Below, piece by piece: positions 1 through 11,680 of a stretch of 64,000 bases of DNA. The stretch is taken from assembly GCA_037013685.1 (NCBI GenBank), contig CM072885.1, positions 67,745,785-67,809,784 of the forward strand, given 5' to 3'. Under the pieces are notes generated by a model. That model had not been told where the DNA came from. It did not search any database and was given only the letters and a program-made list of their open reading frames with translations. Position numbers and translations under genes: made by a program. Source of the stretch: Acridotheres tristis (taxonomy: Eukaryota; Chordata; Aves; Passeriformes; Sturnidae). Position 1 is the first letter of the stretch. Every line of letters starts with the position of its first letter.

Positions 1-1134
1 ATATTCTTGGATTGTTTGGGTTTTTTACTAGTTGGAAATTGACAGCCAGTGCTAGTCAGTAATGTAAAAACACCGAATACAGATCAGTGGCTTGACTATA
101 ACAGGCATGTTTTATCTTTTTCACTTTCTTTTTCTCCTGCCTTCTGAACTGTGAGCATTAGGAACTAGTAGCCTTACATGGCAGCCTGTGTTTCACTGAA
201 ATATGTAAATTCACACTCACTAAACAGTAGTTCACTGTCACATACTGTTGTATTCCATTTACCAGTAAAAATATTTGATCTGTGATGGCCACAGAATTGC
301 CTAGCAGAGCTCACTTGGAGTGGGGATAATCTGCATTTATGATACGTGTATTTTTTCCTGCCATTCCAAATAAATATTTCTGCCTTCCTTGAAGAGGCTA
401 TTTAGTGATTTCCATGTCATTAGTGTGGGCTTGGCCCATATATTTGGAGTTGGCAACTCTGACAGCTTCCTCAGTGCTGCCACTCCTTTGAACCTAGTTA
501 AGATATCTGCAGCCCTTCTCGTAAATACTTCACTTCCTAAATTAGTTTTATTTATATTTCGTAATGCAATTTTCTGTAAAATTGCAGTAGTCATGTCTGG
601 GTGCTATTAACCCCATCTGAGCTGCAGAACAAAGTTTATAATGGGCTGAGAATATCCTGTCCAGACCACCCTGTATTAATAGCCTCCATTTACCTGCTGC
701 AGCAGCTCACTCTGCAGTAGCTGCCACAGCCCATGTTTTGTTGTAAGCAGGCCAAAGTTGGGAGTGTTTTGTTTGTTTTCCATCAAAAATGCAAAATAAA
801 CCAACCATCTGCCAAAACCAAGTTTTCCCATTGAAGCTGACTGAACTATAATTTCCAGAGGTGTACCTTGGTGATAATTGTCTGCCTTACATAAGGAGTA
901 AAGAGCAATTGCAAAATGAGACTTGAAAACATCAATGTGTGCTTGTATCAGAGTAAATTCTGTAACCAGCAGTTGTGCCCCATAGTCTGTACTCCCACAC
1001 CAATGGGAGGGAGTAGTTAGCTGCATCTACTTGGAAATTCAAAATAACATCCTAGCCAAGGGATTAAGAGCTAAGGCATTATTAAGTAATTTCCCAGCTC
1101 ATGTGTTGCTTCTTTTTCTTGTTAGGGGACAACT

Positions 1135-1155
1135 ACAACAACAACAACAACAAAA
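1135..1155. repeat. (ACA)n microsatellite
   Basis: About seven uninterrupted ACA/CAA units followed by an A run. It is short, with no coding context. Confidence 0.85.
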
Positions 1156-2744
1156 AGGCAGTGAAGAGGTTTGTTTTTAAATCTAGAGTAGAGCAAGGGT
1201 GAACTTTGAAGAGGAAGGAAGCACAGCCCTCTTTGGGCTCTGTGGGACTCCTGTGTTGTGGCCAGAGCAGGCTGAGGCTCATCCCTTGCTGAGTGTGGGG
1301 AGCTCAACATCTGCAGGGAACTGCATCTCTGGGGGGTCACAAAGGACCACATTCCCCCTCCCTGCTCCCCAGGATATTGTAGGCACCATCTCATCCAGGG
1401 AATCCCAGGCATGGGCTGAGGAGGAGGCTGGAGCCTAAAGCACCCAAGGGGAGGTGGAGGGCAGCCCAAGAGGCAGCAGAATGGTGGGGTCCCCAGGAAA
1501 GGGGCCCTCAGCCCCCCCCAGCCTCTTTGTTGATCACATCTTTCATGCCACAGGTGTCCCAGCTTCCCAGATATCCATCCTTGGCCCTGTGCATTGCTTC
1601 ATGCTGTGAGCCACCTTCTGTCCTGGGCCCTATAACTGCAGGGACCATGGCTGCTGACCCACAGCTCCCTGAGCTTTGAGCCCTAGGGTTCCAAGGGTGT
1701 TCAGAACAGAGGTGTCCCACAGCAGCAAGGCAAGTGGTTGCCCACTTTTTTTGTTGGAAGGCAGATAGGGATGCAAAGGAAGAGGGGAGATGCCATCACT
1801 CACATGGTAGTGGTGTAAACATCTGCATGGATCTAAATTCGTGTGGGTTCTAGAAAGATTTTCAGTGCTAAACACAGCCTGAACAGTGGTTTGTGGAAAA
1901 AGGTTTTGCCAAATTGATACTTGGTTTGCCTCCATGTGCTGGCTGTACCACCAGCTCTGAGTGGTTTGGTATTGACCATCATTCTCTGTCCCCTGTCAGG
2001 CAGAGGCAAAGCCCTCTCTATACAGGTGCTCAGTTATTCAGGACCTAAGCAGTCGGGTTGTGGGATGAGGAGCATGGCAGAGCTTGTTTCATCACCTTTT
2101 TTTGACCGTGTGCCTTGGCTGCTCTGTCTCTCTCACCAGTTCCCAGGGCCATTCCTGCTCCTGCTTCCTCAGTCAGGAAGAACTTTGTGAGCTGCATGAG
2201 TTGAAGGATAGTTGTACTGCTGTGGTGGGAGCTTATTTATACCTGAAAAGATGTATTCTAATTCTGTCTCTGCTGTTTTGGCTACTTCTTCAGGGAATTG
2301 CACATGCTTTGTGATATCAGGGTTTACCAGAATCTAACCTTGGTAATGGGTGTTTCCCTTTTCCATGGAATTACTGGCTGTAGCTCATGTTCTGTATTTA
2401 CTTGTTCGTATTGCTCACCTGCTCCAGTAGTGGAGCTAAGATTGAGCCTGAATTTAATTTGAATTAAATTTGTGATTTCTTTTCTGCCAGTGCCTCTCTT
2501 CCATTGGCAGTTTCCCTGTTGCTTGCACGGTGCTGCTCAGGTCTGCAGCTAATAAATGCCTCCACCTGTCTTGTTCCTTCCCCCTCTCTCCCAGCCCTCA
2601 TCTTCATCCCTGCTGCTGCTCTGAAGAAATGCTGATGTTGCTAGCACAGCTCGGCACTTGTGATTCCTCAAAACAAGCCACCCTTCCTTGCAGGTCTTTC
2701 CAGGCACATCTCACTGACTGGCACCTCATGCTGCAGTGGGGAAG

Positions 2745-3364
2745 TTTAACAACGATGGGAGCTTTGCACCACTTAATTAGTGGCCTGTCTCAGTTTCTTC
2801 TGCCTTCACTCAGAGCCAGGATTAACAAATACACGATGGAAATGGATTTTTTCGTGTTTGGGTTTGGTTGTTTATTAAATTTTATCAAAAAATACAGAGC
2901 GTTCAGCAGCACTTCTGGCTACCTGCTGGAAGTAAAGAAAATGAAGAAAGCTGCAGCTGCTACAAGGTCTCTTAAAGCTAAACAGTCCAATAGAGAATTA
3001 ACACCTATATTATTTATACTCTTCACCCACTAACTAAATTCCCATGACCTTCAGTGTGACACTGACTGACCAACCAGAAACTACTCCCTCAAAGCATGAA
3101 GAAAGAAGATGAGCACTAAAAGACAACGCCCAAAATCTTCCATATCGTTCCATTCCTGTTACTATACTATAAAACCCTCAAATTGAAAACTCTTCACCAT
3201 GTGAAATCACACGCTTCTACTTAACTACACACCCGTGATTTTAACTCCATCACTCAAATTTAGAAGCCTTCTCCAAGGTTCGGGTCAAAAGCAGTGTTCT
3301 CCAGGGGGTCATTGCCAGACAGCACAGAAAGCTCAAAAAGCTCCCAGGTTTCTGGGATCCAGCA
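2745..3364 (-). mobile_element. Solo LTR, family A copy 1
   Basis: About 620 bp, closely similar along its length to the elements at 31840-32442 and 44246-44862. Read on the minus strand it has LTR layout: a TATAAATA box (3018-3011), an AATAAA signal (2876-2871) about 135 nt later, then about 125 nt to the end. The flanks are gggaag on the left and gggagg on the right, a 6-bp target duplication with one mismatch. The plus-side terminus is mutated from TGTAACAG to TTTAACAA. No internal retroviral genes adjoin it. A 6-bp duplication is typical of class II (ERVK-like) elements; that assignment is inference. Confidence 0.75.
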
Positions 3365-4921
3365 GGGAGGAGGGCCCTTCGTGTGTGCTGGTGGGGCAGG
3401 GGAAGGTGCACTCCCTCTCTGAACTCCTGCTGTACCCTGCCTCAGTCTGGCTAGTATTATTTCAGTTTGTTGAACTGTCTGATTGCTGTCTGCATTCCAT
3501 CAGCCCCAGCCATTCGGCCGATTTCCTTTGCTTTGCAAATTGGAATTGCTTTGCCAATTAACTCTGGGTCTTCAGGTACTCTTTCTTGAGTGTTTTTTCC
3601 CAAAACTACATGCTTCCCAAAAGGCATCACTAGTTTGGGTTTTTTTCTGTTTTTATTTTTATTCTTTGTAAATTTTGTTTTCACCTTCTTCTCATAGCTT
3701 TGTTTTAATTCGATACACAACATAGGCAGATTAAGGAGGGAAAGAAGCATTTTAGCAAGTTTTGCAGCTCATGCAGAAGTAGAGGAAGAAAGAAAAGTGT
3801 AAGGTAAAACCAGCAGAAGAGGAAGCATTGGCAAGTACAGATGACAGAAATTATTGAACAAAAATAAAGGGGACATAGTGAGATGAGTGTCAGAGCAGAG
3901 TGATCAGAAAATGCCAATGGCCACTAAAATATTGTAATGTGGAAGGAACTCAAGGCTAGATTAGAAACAAATAGTTGGGATTTCAGTGGAGCAGAGAGGC
4001 TGGAACAGAGATCAAAAAGAGAGATGTAGAAAGAAGAGAGCACAGAATAAACCACTGTTTTAGGTTTAAAAGAGGTGCAGCTCTACATGGATGGTTAAAA
4101 ATGTATTTGGTGTCATAAGGGTGTTTGGTACCTTGAAAATCAGTAGTGTGATGGCTTTTTACTGTGGTTGGTGTCTGCTGAGACACCTGGCTGTCCTGTG
4201 TAGGGCACTGTGCTCAGTGCTGCAGATTTTTGATTGGCAGTGTGGTTACCTGCTTTGTCCTGGGTGTCAAATGCTCAGCATTTGGCCAGGTTTTTTTCTG
4301 CAGAAAAAGGATTTGCTAATGTAGTCAGGGGTTTATATTTATATATATCTCCTTATTTACAAAGGATGTGAAGTCCCTTTTCTCTAGGTACAGTGAAAAT
4401 TGAATAAAAAATGCTTAGTTTGTATATAGTTCTATGGTTCATAGTCAGGTAGAATTTAATCCAGAATCTGCTGAGGTTCATGCTGTCTCTGCTCCTTTCC
4501 TAATCCTCAGGGCTCCCTTTCTGTCTTGCCATGCCTTTTGGGGTTTTTCCTCTTATACAGAGGGACAGACCTTGTTTGCTGGAACCAGTGCAAGTTTGCA
4601 TTTGGACATGGGGAAATTCTGCCTGCTCATCTCCCCTCCCAAGCACTGATTCCCCCAGCAGGGACTGCAGCATTGCAGGATCAGCAGGGAAGGCATCCCA
4701 TCCCTGGGTAAGGATTCTGGGGTAGGCAGCATGCTGGAGAAGGGACCATGGTGGCAAAGAGCCAGACCAGGCTCTCCTGTGGACAGCGTTTGCAAAGTGG
4801 TGCTTGTTCAGCATCCAAGGTGCACCAGCTCCAGGACTGCCCAAAAGTGCATCAAACTCATGGGAGCCTTGCAGGTTTGCAGCCTCAGTTATTCCCCTGG
4901 GCTGAATGAGAGCACAGCCTG

Positions 4922-5142
4922 GGTCCAGGAGCAGATCCCCTGGGAGCTGCAGTTTGTCCCTGCTCCATCTCTCAGTGATGGAGAGGGATTTGCTCCAGCC
5001 CAGGAGCAGATTCCCTGCAGTTTCTTTGCCCCATCTCTCAGGGTTGGGGAGGGATTTGTTCCAGCCCAGGAGCAGATCCCCCAGGAGCTGCAGTTTGTCC
5101 TGGCTCCATCTCAGGGATGGGGAGGGATTTGCTCCAGCCCAC
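4922..5142. repeat. Minisatellite, about 3 copies of 66-75 bp
   Basis: Three imperfect tandem units, each containing CAGGAGCAGAT, a GCAGTTT core, CCATCTC and GGGATTTG(C/T)TCCAGCCC. Unit starts fall at about 4931, 5006 and 5072. The repeat creates a 216-codon antisense open frame that is not a gene. Confidence 0.85.
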
Positions 5143-8100
5143 ATCAGCATGGCACCCCCTGTGCCCCACTCCTTTGTATTTAGCTGTGGTCAGGTCCCAG
5201 CCCTCACCTCGGTGCTGCCCACAGCAGCTGAGCTGGGTGGAGAGCAGAGGATAAAATTAGCAGGGAGCTCTTCTCTTGCCAAGTGCTGTGTCTGACCCAG
5301 CTGGGTCTGGCAGGCTAGGGAGGAAAACTCTTAAATCTCTCCACACAGAGCACCCTGCTGCCTGCTGGGAGGGTTCCCTGCCAGGGGTGGGGATGCCTTG
5401 CCCTGGGGTGCTTGGCAGGATGCTGAAGCTGTTGGGAGAGCAGGGTATTGCCAAGACAGTCCTGGGACATTGTAGGAAATCCTGATTCTCAGAACTCTAT
5501 TTCCTTCTTGTTCTCCCTTTGAATATCATAAAGACAGCCAGGGAGGCCAGCTCTTGCTCCTGGACACCTTCAGAGCTTCAGGCACTTGTGGAAAAGTTTT
5601 CTGGGCAGATGATTTCAGGGGTTTGGCTGCCCTAAGAAAGTAAGTGTCCATTCACCGGTGGCACCCTGCCAGAGCAAGCTGCTAAAGATTTCACTGTCCC
5701 CAGTAGCTGTCCACCCTAAATGAGAGCTTGTTTGCTCTCTATTACAGGGTGGCCTGGTGGTTACAGTACAGATTTGGGTGGACAGGGACCTAGGCCAGCC
5801 TTGTCTCTGCTGCTGAACAGCCAAGGCTTCAGAACAAGCTGCTTCGACCTCCATGCCTCAATCAGGCTCTGTGTTAAAGGTGTCAGTGACGATTGTTATT
5901 TATTCTTTTGAAGTGCTTAATGTCCGAGAATGGAAAAGCATTCCCTGGGCTCCAAATGTGTTCACAGCAAGGGGAGAGCCTGTTGCTTCATTATTGTGCT
6001 GGACCCAGCCTGCCCTGCTGGAACAGCCCTGCTGGTTTGGCTTCCCCAGGCGTGCTGCCACCCTGCCTTTTGTGAACCAACTCTGCTATTGTGTGTAAAG
6101 CAGGGGCAGGAACTGGGTCCCCAGAATACAGACCTCACCTCTGACCTTTCCCAGTTATTGCACTTGCCTGAACTGGACAGCCTGGGACAAAAAAAATGGG
6201 TGGAAGAATACAGCTGAGGTGAGGACCTGGTGTTTAAAACCCTATTCCTTTTTCCAAGGCCCTTGGATAGAGCTGTGTGCAGTATGTGCAAGGGCAGCAC
6301 AATGGCAAAGTGTGACCATTGCAGGGAGATACAGGAGGGACACCGTGGGTGTGGTGCAGCAAAATGAGCACCTCTTGCCAGCCTAATAAAGGTCAGAGTA
6401 AATGTTAACATGGTTTGCATTGGGATTTGTGTTTTATCTGCAATGCTTGGCAGGCACTACTTCTAGGGAATGCTGGGCCAAGTGGGAAGAAGAAAAGAAA
6501 AGAAAAGGCATGTTCACAGTCTGTCTGATGGCTCTTCCTGCCCAAAGGGATGTGAAATTCCCCTTTTTCTGCAAATAGCAGAGAAAAGGGAGCAGCTGGC
6601 ATAGCTGTGCTAACTGTGTCTTCTGCATTTGACCAGCCAACGTGGAAAGTGGCCTCTGTGTCTGGAGGCATGTCCAGACAGTGTATGCCAGCCCTGTGCC
6701 AGGTTTGCATCACTTTAAATGGATGGGGAAGAGAGAGAGCTCCAGGAACTGGAGAGAATGGCAGGGTCCATCCTTGCTCCTGTCTCAGCTCTAGGCACAG
6801 GTGCCTCCCTCCTCTGTGGTTTCACACTGGTGAAGGAAAGGAAACAAAACTGTCAAGTGGGTCTCTGGTTTCCCTTTCCTCTTCCCTGCTGGAGGTGGAG
6901 TGAGGACTGTCTATGTGAAGGACAACAAGATATTTCTACCATGGGTGAAGAAAGGCAAACTATAAAATAGATGGGCAAATATGCCTCCTACAACTGCAAG
7001 AGGACCTGCTTGGGGCTACTGTTTTTGCCTGAAACCCAGCAAGGTGAAGAAAGCACCACTTTCTTTCACCACAGGCTGGGGAAAAGGTGGCTGTGTCTTG
7101 CTCTTCCCCTCTCACACAAATCTGGCAAGTCCTGGTAGATTTTTTTCCTGGTGCTGGCAGCTCCTGGCTCTGTGTGCTGGCAGTGGGAGTGCAGGAGGGC
7201 TGGGATGGATCCTGTGGGGCACTGGCACTACTGGGCCAGGGGCTTAAAGCATTTGTGTCACTTCAGCTCACAAGCCTGAGAGGATGGACTTGCCTTTTCC
7301 TAGATGAGTCCTGTTCTGTGATGGCAAAGTGGCTTTTTCCTGCACTTGCTGGTAACAATGAGAGGGACCTCCTTGCCCTTAGTGATCATCATTTACTGAG
7401 AAGTGGGTGAAGTGCTTCTTCCATGTTCCCTTCCGCTTGCTGGACTCTGTTCTGATGCTGCCTGCTGACAAAAATACAAATTTCTAACCAGATAGCCACT
7501 TGAAATGGCCTGCCTTTGCTGTCTGAGGCTGTCCAGGAGGAGTCTGTGCTCCAGCTGCAGCACTGGGCTCCCCTGGCTGTGCCAGCCAGGCTGTGAGCAT
7601 CCTGGCCCAGGGCCCTGCAGAGTTGCTGGGAAGATGCTCCATGACATCAAGTGCTTTAGGCACTCCCCCTCTGCCCTGGAGAAGGCTTTGGGAAGGGATT
7701 GGTGCTTCCCTGAAGCTGGAACAGCATGCACTGCCAGCACTTGGGCAAATGAAGGGGGGCTGGAGTATGACTTGGAGGGTGCCCCTATGTCCCTGTGCTA
7801 AATTCACCTCTGCAGCCAGTTTGTTTAAAATCCACCACTGTAATATTTTGCTGCCTCCTCTCTGGAGAGCTGGGCATTTACAAAGCCTGCAGAGATCTCT
7901 GCTCGAAGTTAAGGTGCTAAAATTCACAGAGATGCCTTTCTTGGGTTCAGCAGGTCTCAAGACTGTTTACAGCTCTTGTCTCACATCCTGAAACTGTAGT
8001 GGTTCAAGTGGGCGAGCTCCTACTCTTCCTGAGGCTGAGCAGGACCCCTGTATCCCCTGGTGTTAGATCTGAGTGTATTTCTCTAATTGTGGAGTGAAAT

Positions 8101-10454
8101 GAAAAGGCAGTTTAAGGCTTTAGTCACTGAAAGCTTTTTTGGGAGAGTGGAGCTTCATACATTGCTTGGCTGAGAGTGGAAGCCCACAGGAAAGGACAGC
8201 TCAGGTGTTTGATACTGGGCTGGTTCTCAAATCAGGCAGTGCTTGTGGGGGGAGTCTCCCAGAGCAAGCATATGCAAGTTAAAAAATACAACAACAAGAA
8301 AAAAGAGAATGAGAGAAAGTGGTGATAGTGGGGAGCAAAACATTTGAGCCACCACTGTGCTTGAAGCAAACCCTTGTGCAGCTCTGGCCACCTTGGCAGG
8401 ACAAAACAGAGGCATGAGGCTTTAATGATTTTTCTCATGGATGTGGTAGATCCATTTGTGCAGTTGGAGGCACATAAGTTATCGTTATTCTTTAATGCTT
8501 TCAGATTTTACCAACTATGTCTGTTGTGGTTGCTTGGGATTTGTCATTTCACTGTATGGCTTAAATGAAACCATACAATTCTCTGTGTGCATTTCCTTGT
8601 CAATAATCCATACTTCAAAAACTACTAGTATTGTTTAAAGTAGATGTGATGGTACTGTCTGGATCTGTAGCTTTGTATAGAAATAATCATAATTTTATTC
8701 TCTGCAGGACTGTGTGTGTCTCAAATTCTAAATGTAAACATGTTCTACATGTAGAGAGTCTCTGTGTGCTCTGAGTACTAGAGAGCTCAGAAACTCAGAA
8801 ACTAGCAATCAAATCTCCCAAGAAAATACAGGCCTAACCCTAATTTTGCATTGTGTGCCAGGTAGCCTCATGATAGCACCTTTTAAGTGTCCTGTGCTCC
8901 AAAGGCACCTGTGTTCCTTCTGTTTGCTGAGCACATCTAATCAAACCTGTTTGTTCCAGGTTAAGAACTGTATCCCATCAGAAGAATTGCAGCACCTGTG
9001 CTTCACTTTGGGTTGTTTCAGGTGGCCAGGGGATTTGATGCTGAGCTCCCCTGCTAGAGCAATTTTACATGCACTTCATTACCCAAGGTGGCCTGTGTGA
9101 GCTGGTCTGTAATGAACATCCAGCTCTTCTCTCTCCACTCTGAACCAGAGGGGGCCACAGGATGGAGATGAGGTGAGGGTTTTGGCAGCTAAGCAGTGTG
9201 CTGCTGCTCTTAAACAACATGCTGACAGTGCTTGGTGAATTTTTTATGTATAGACCAGAGGCACATCTTCAACACCAGCTTTACTGTTCTGTATAAAAGC
9301 CTTGCAGTCTGCAGTGGTTTCCTTTGTGGGAGGCTTCATTACACTCTGCCCTGATGTTTTAGCATTACTTAATGTTGAGATACAGCCTGGGATTCGTGGG
9401 ATCAGTCTTGGATGCAGTCCTCAAACATTGTGAGTGATACAGGCTGTCTTCTGCATTTGCTGTCTACCCGAGGAGCAAGTGCTTTCAGGCACTTTCTCTC
9501 CAGTGTTCACACAGGGTTTCTCTTGTTGCCTTCCCTCGTGCATGGTGACAGCCAGGGATGTTCTCTGTGTGGGATGCTCGTGCAGTGAAGGCACCACAGG
9601 TGAGAGACTTCAGGAACCAGCACATGTCTGTTCCGTGCTGCTGCCTCCCACGTAAAACTGTCCCACTGTACATTTGGAGGCACATCACAGGTGTGTGCTG
9701 CAATTCCTCTCCCAGCTCCCTGCCCAGGGGAAGTCACAGCACCCGGATAACCCCAGCCTGTGCATCAATGATTGCAACATTTGTTCACTCCTTTATGTTG
9801 TGGCACCAGCTTTTCCCTCCTCCTTCCTTCCACCCCCAAAGCTCTGCATCACTCTGCTCCTCCCTACAAAACATCTCTCCTCTTGCCAAAAGGCATCCCT
9901 TCATCTCTGAGGCTGTCCACCCACCTCATCTCCCAGCTTCACGTTCCTCCCTGTGCTGTCTGGGCGTGTGGCTGTGCTCCCCACACGTTCACTCCTCTCC
10001 ACACGTACCTGTCTACCCCACATGCAAGCACCTGCTTGCTGCTGATCTCACCTACTTAGTGCTGCCTCTCTGTGTTCCCCTGAATGTTTTCATGACCATG
10101 AAAGCCTTGCTATCTCCTGCCAAGCTCCTGGGACTGCACAGCTTGCAGTATGTTACAGTCCTTTTGCCTCCTGGGATCCTTTAAGGTGGAGAGCAATGCT
10201 GATGTATGGGAGAGGTCAGGTCCTGGAATAAATAAGACATGACATGGCCATTGCAAATTTCCTTTCTAGGGTTGCAGCCATGCATTTGCATTTCAAATTG
10301 TTCCACTATCCCACAGCATCTCCTCACCTGGAGGGGTGGCACTGTATGTACAGGAGGGTTAGAATGTACAGAGCTCACACTTGGCAGTGGCACAGCTGGG
10401 AGCCTCCGGGCAAGAATCAGGGAGTAAATAAATAATACAAATGTCATTCTGGGA

Positions 10455-11680
10455 AGCTGCTATAGAGCTCCCAGCCAGGACAATGACACAAGGACAAATT
10501 ATTCTTCGAGGAGTAAAGGGAACACTTCCAAGTCAACTCCCGTGGTCCTTTTGGCCAATTTCAACGTGCCAGAAGTTAACTGGGGGCATCACACAGGTGG
10601 TACAACCAGGAGATCCAGAAAAACTGGATGATAACTTTATGGAAAAGGTCCTAAGGGAGCCAACTCACAAAGATGTCCTCCTTGATCTGCTGCTCGTCTA
10701 CAGAGAGGGTCTCCTTGCTGAAGTGGAGATTGGTGCCACCATCACAGTCATTGCTCTGCCACAGTGACCATGAAGTGATCAAGCTCTAAATCTCTGTTGA
10801 CAGGAGGAAAAGTGCCAGCAAAACCTCAGCTCTGGACATGAGGAGAGCAGATGAGAGTCCAAGTGGCTTGGACACAGGGCTGGAAGGGATACTAAGTTTT
10901 CAGACCATACAGAACTGGGAGGAGCTGCTGACTCCCTTGAAGGCAGGAAGGCTCTATAGAGAGACTTTGACATTTCAGAGGGCTGGAAAATCACCAACCA
11001 TATGAAGTTCAGCAAGAGAAAGTGGCGGATATGGGGCAACCCTGGACGTACAGACAGACTGGGGAATGAGATGCTGGCAAGCAGTGCCACAGATGGACCT
11101 GGGGGTGCTGGTCCATGGCAAGTTAAACATGAGCCAGCAGTGCCCTGGCAGCCAGGAGGGACATCCCTGTCCTGGGGACATCAGGGACAGCATCAGCCAG
11201 GCAAGGGAGGGATTGTCCTGCTCTGGGGTGACCTCACCTTGGATATTGTGTGCAGTTTGGGGTGCCACAGTGTAGAAAAGACATTGGGCCATTAGAGAGT
11301 GTCCAGAGGAGAGCAACAAAGGTGGTGAAGGGCCTTGGGGAGAAACAATATGAGGAGAGACTGAGGGCATTGTTCTGTTCAGCCTGGAGGAGAATGAGGA
11401 GGGGAAGATGAGGGGCAAACACTGATCTCTGCTCTGTGATGGCAGCGACAGGACCTGAAGAAGTGACCTGAAGTTGTCAGGAGAGGTTTAGTTTGGATGT
11501 AAGAAAAGGTTCTTCACTCAAAGGGTGGTCACAGCACCAAGCCTGACAGAGCTCAAGCATTTGGACAACAGTCTTGGACCCATGATGTGATTTTTGGGGA
11601 TGGTGCTGGACAAGGCCAGGAGTTCAGGGACTCAGTGAGCCTTGTGGGTCCTTTTAAACACAGCATATTCTGTGATCTCA
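10455..11680 (+). mobile_element. CR1 LINE copy with internal deletion
   Basis: The 5' part (10455-10780) encodes a decayed CR1 endonuclease segment: LDDNFMEKVLREPTHKD, LLDLLLVYREGLLAEVEIG, and an SDHEV motif in another frame. The reverse-transcriptase core is missing. From about 11000 it resumes in the 3' region (MSQQCPG, then LVHGKLN in other frames) and runs to a CR1 tail ATTCTGTGATCT at 11668-11680. It is multiply frameshifted and inactive. Confidence 0.85.

Noticed and set aside
4500..5150. 216-codon minus-strand open frame
   Set aside because: It is produced by the 66-75-bp tandem repeat, with internally repeated peptide and no family resemblance.
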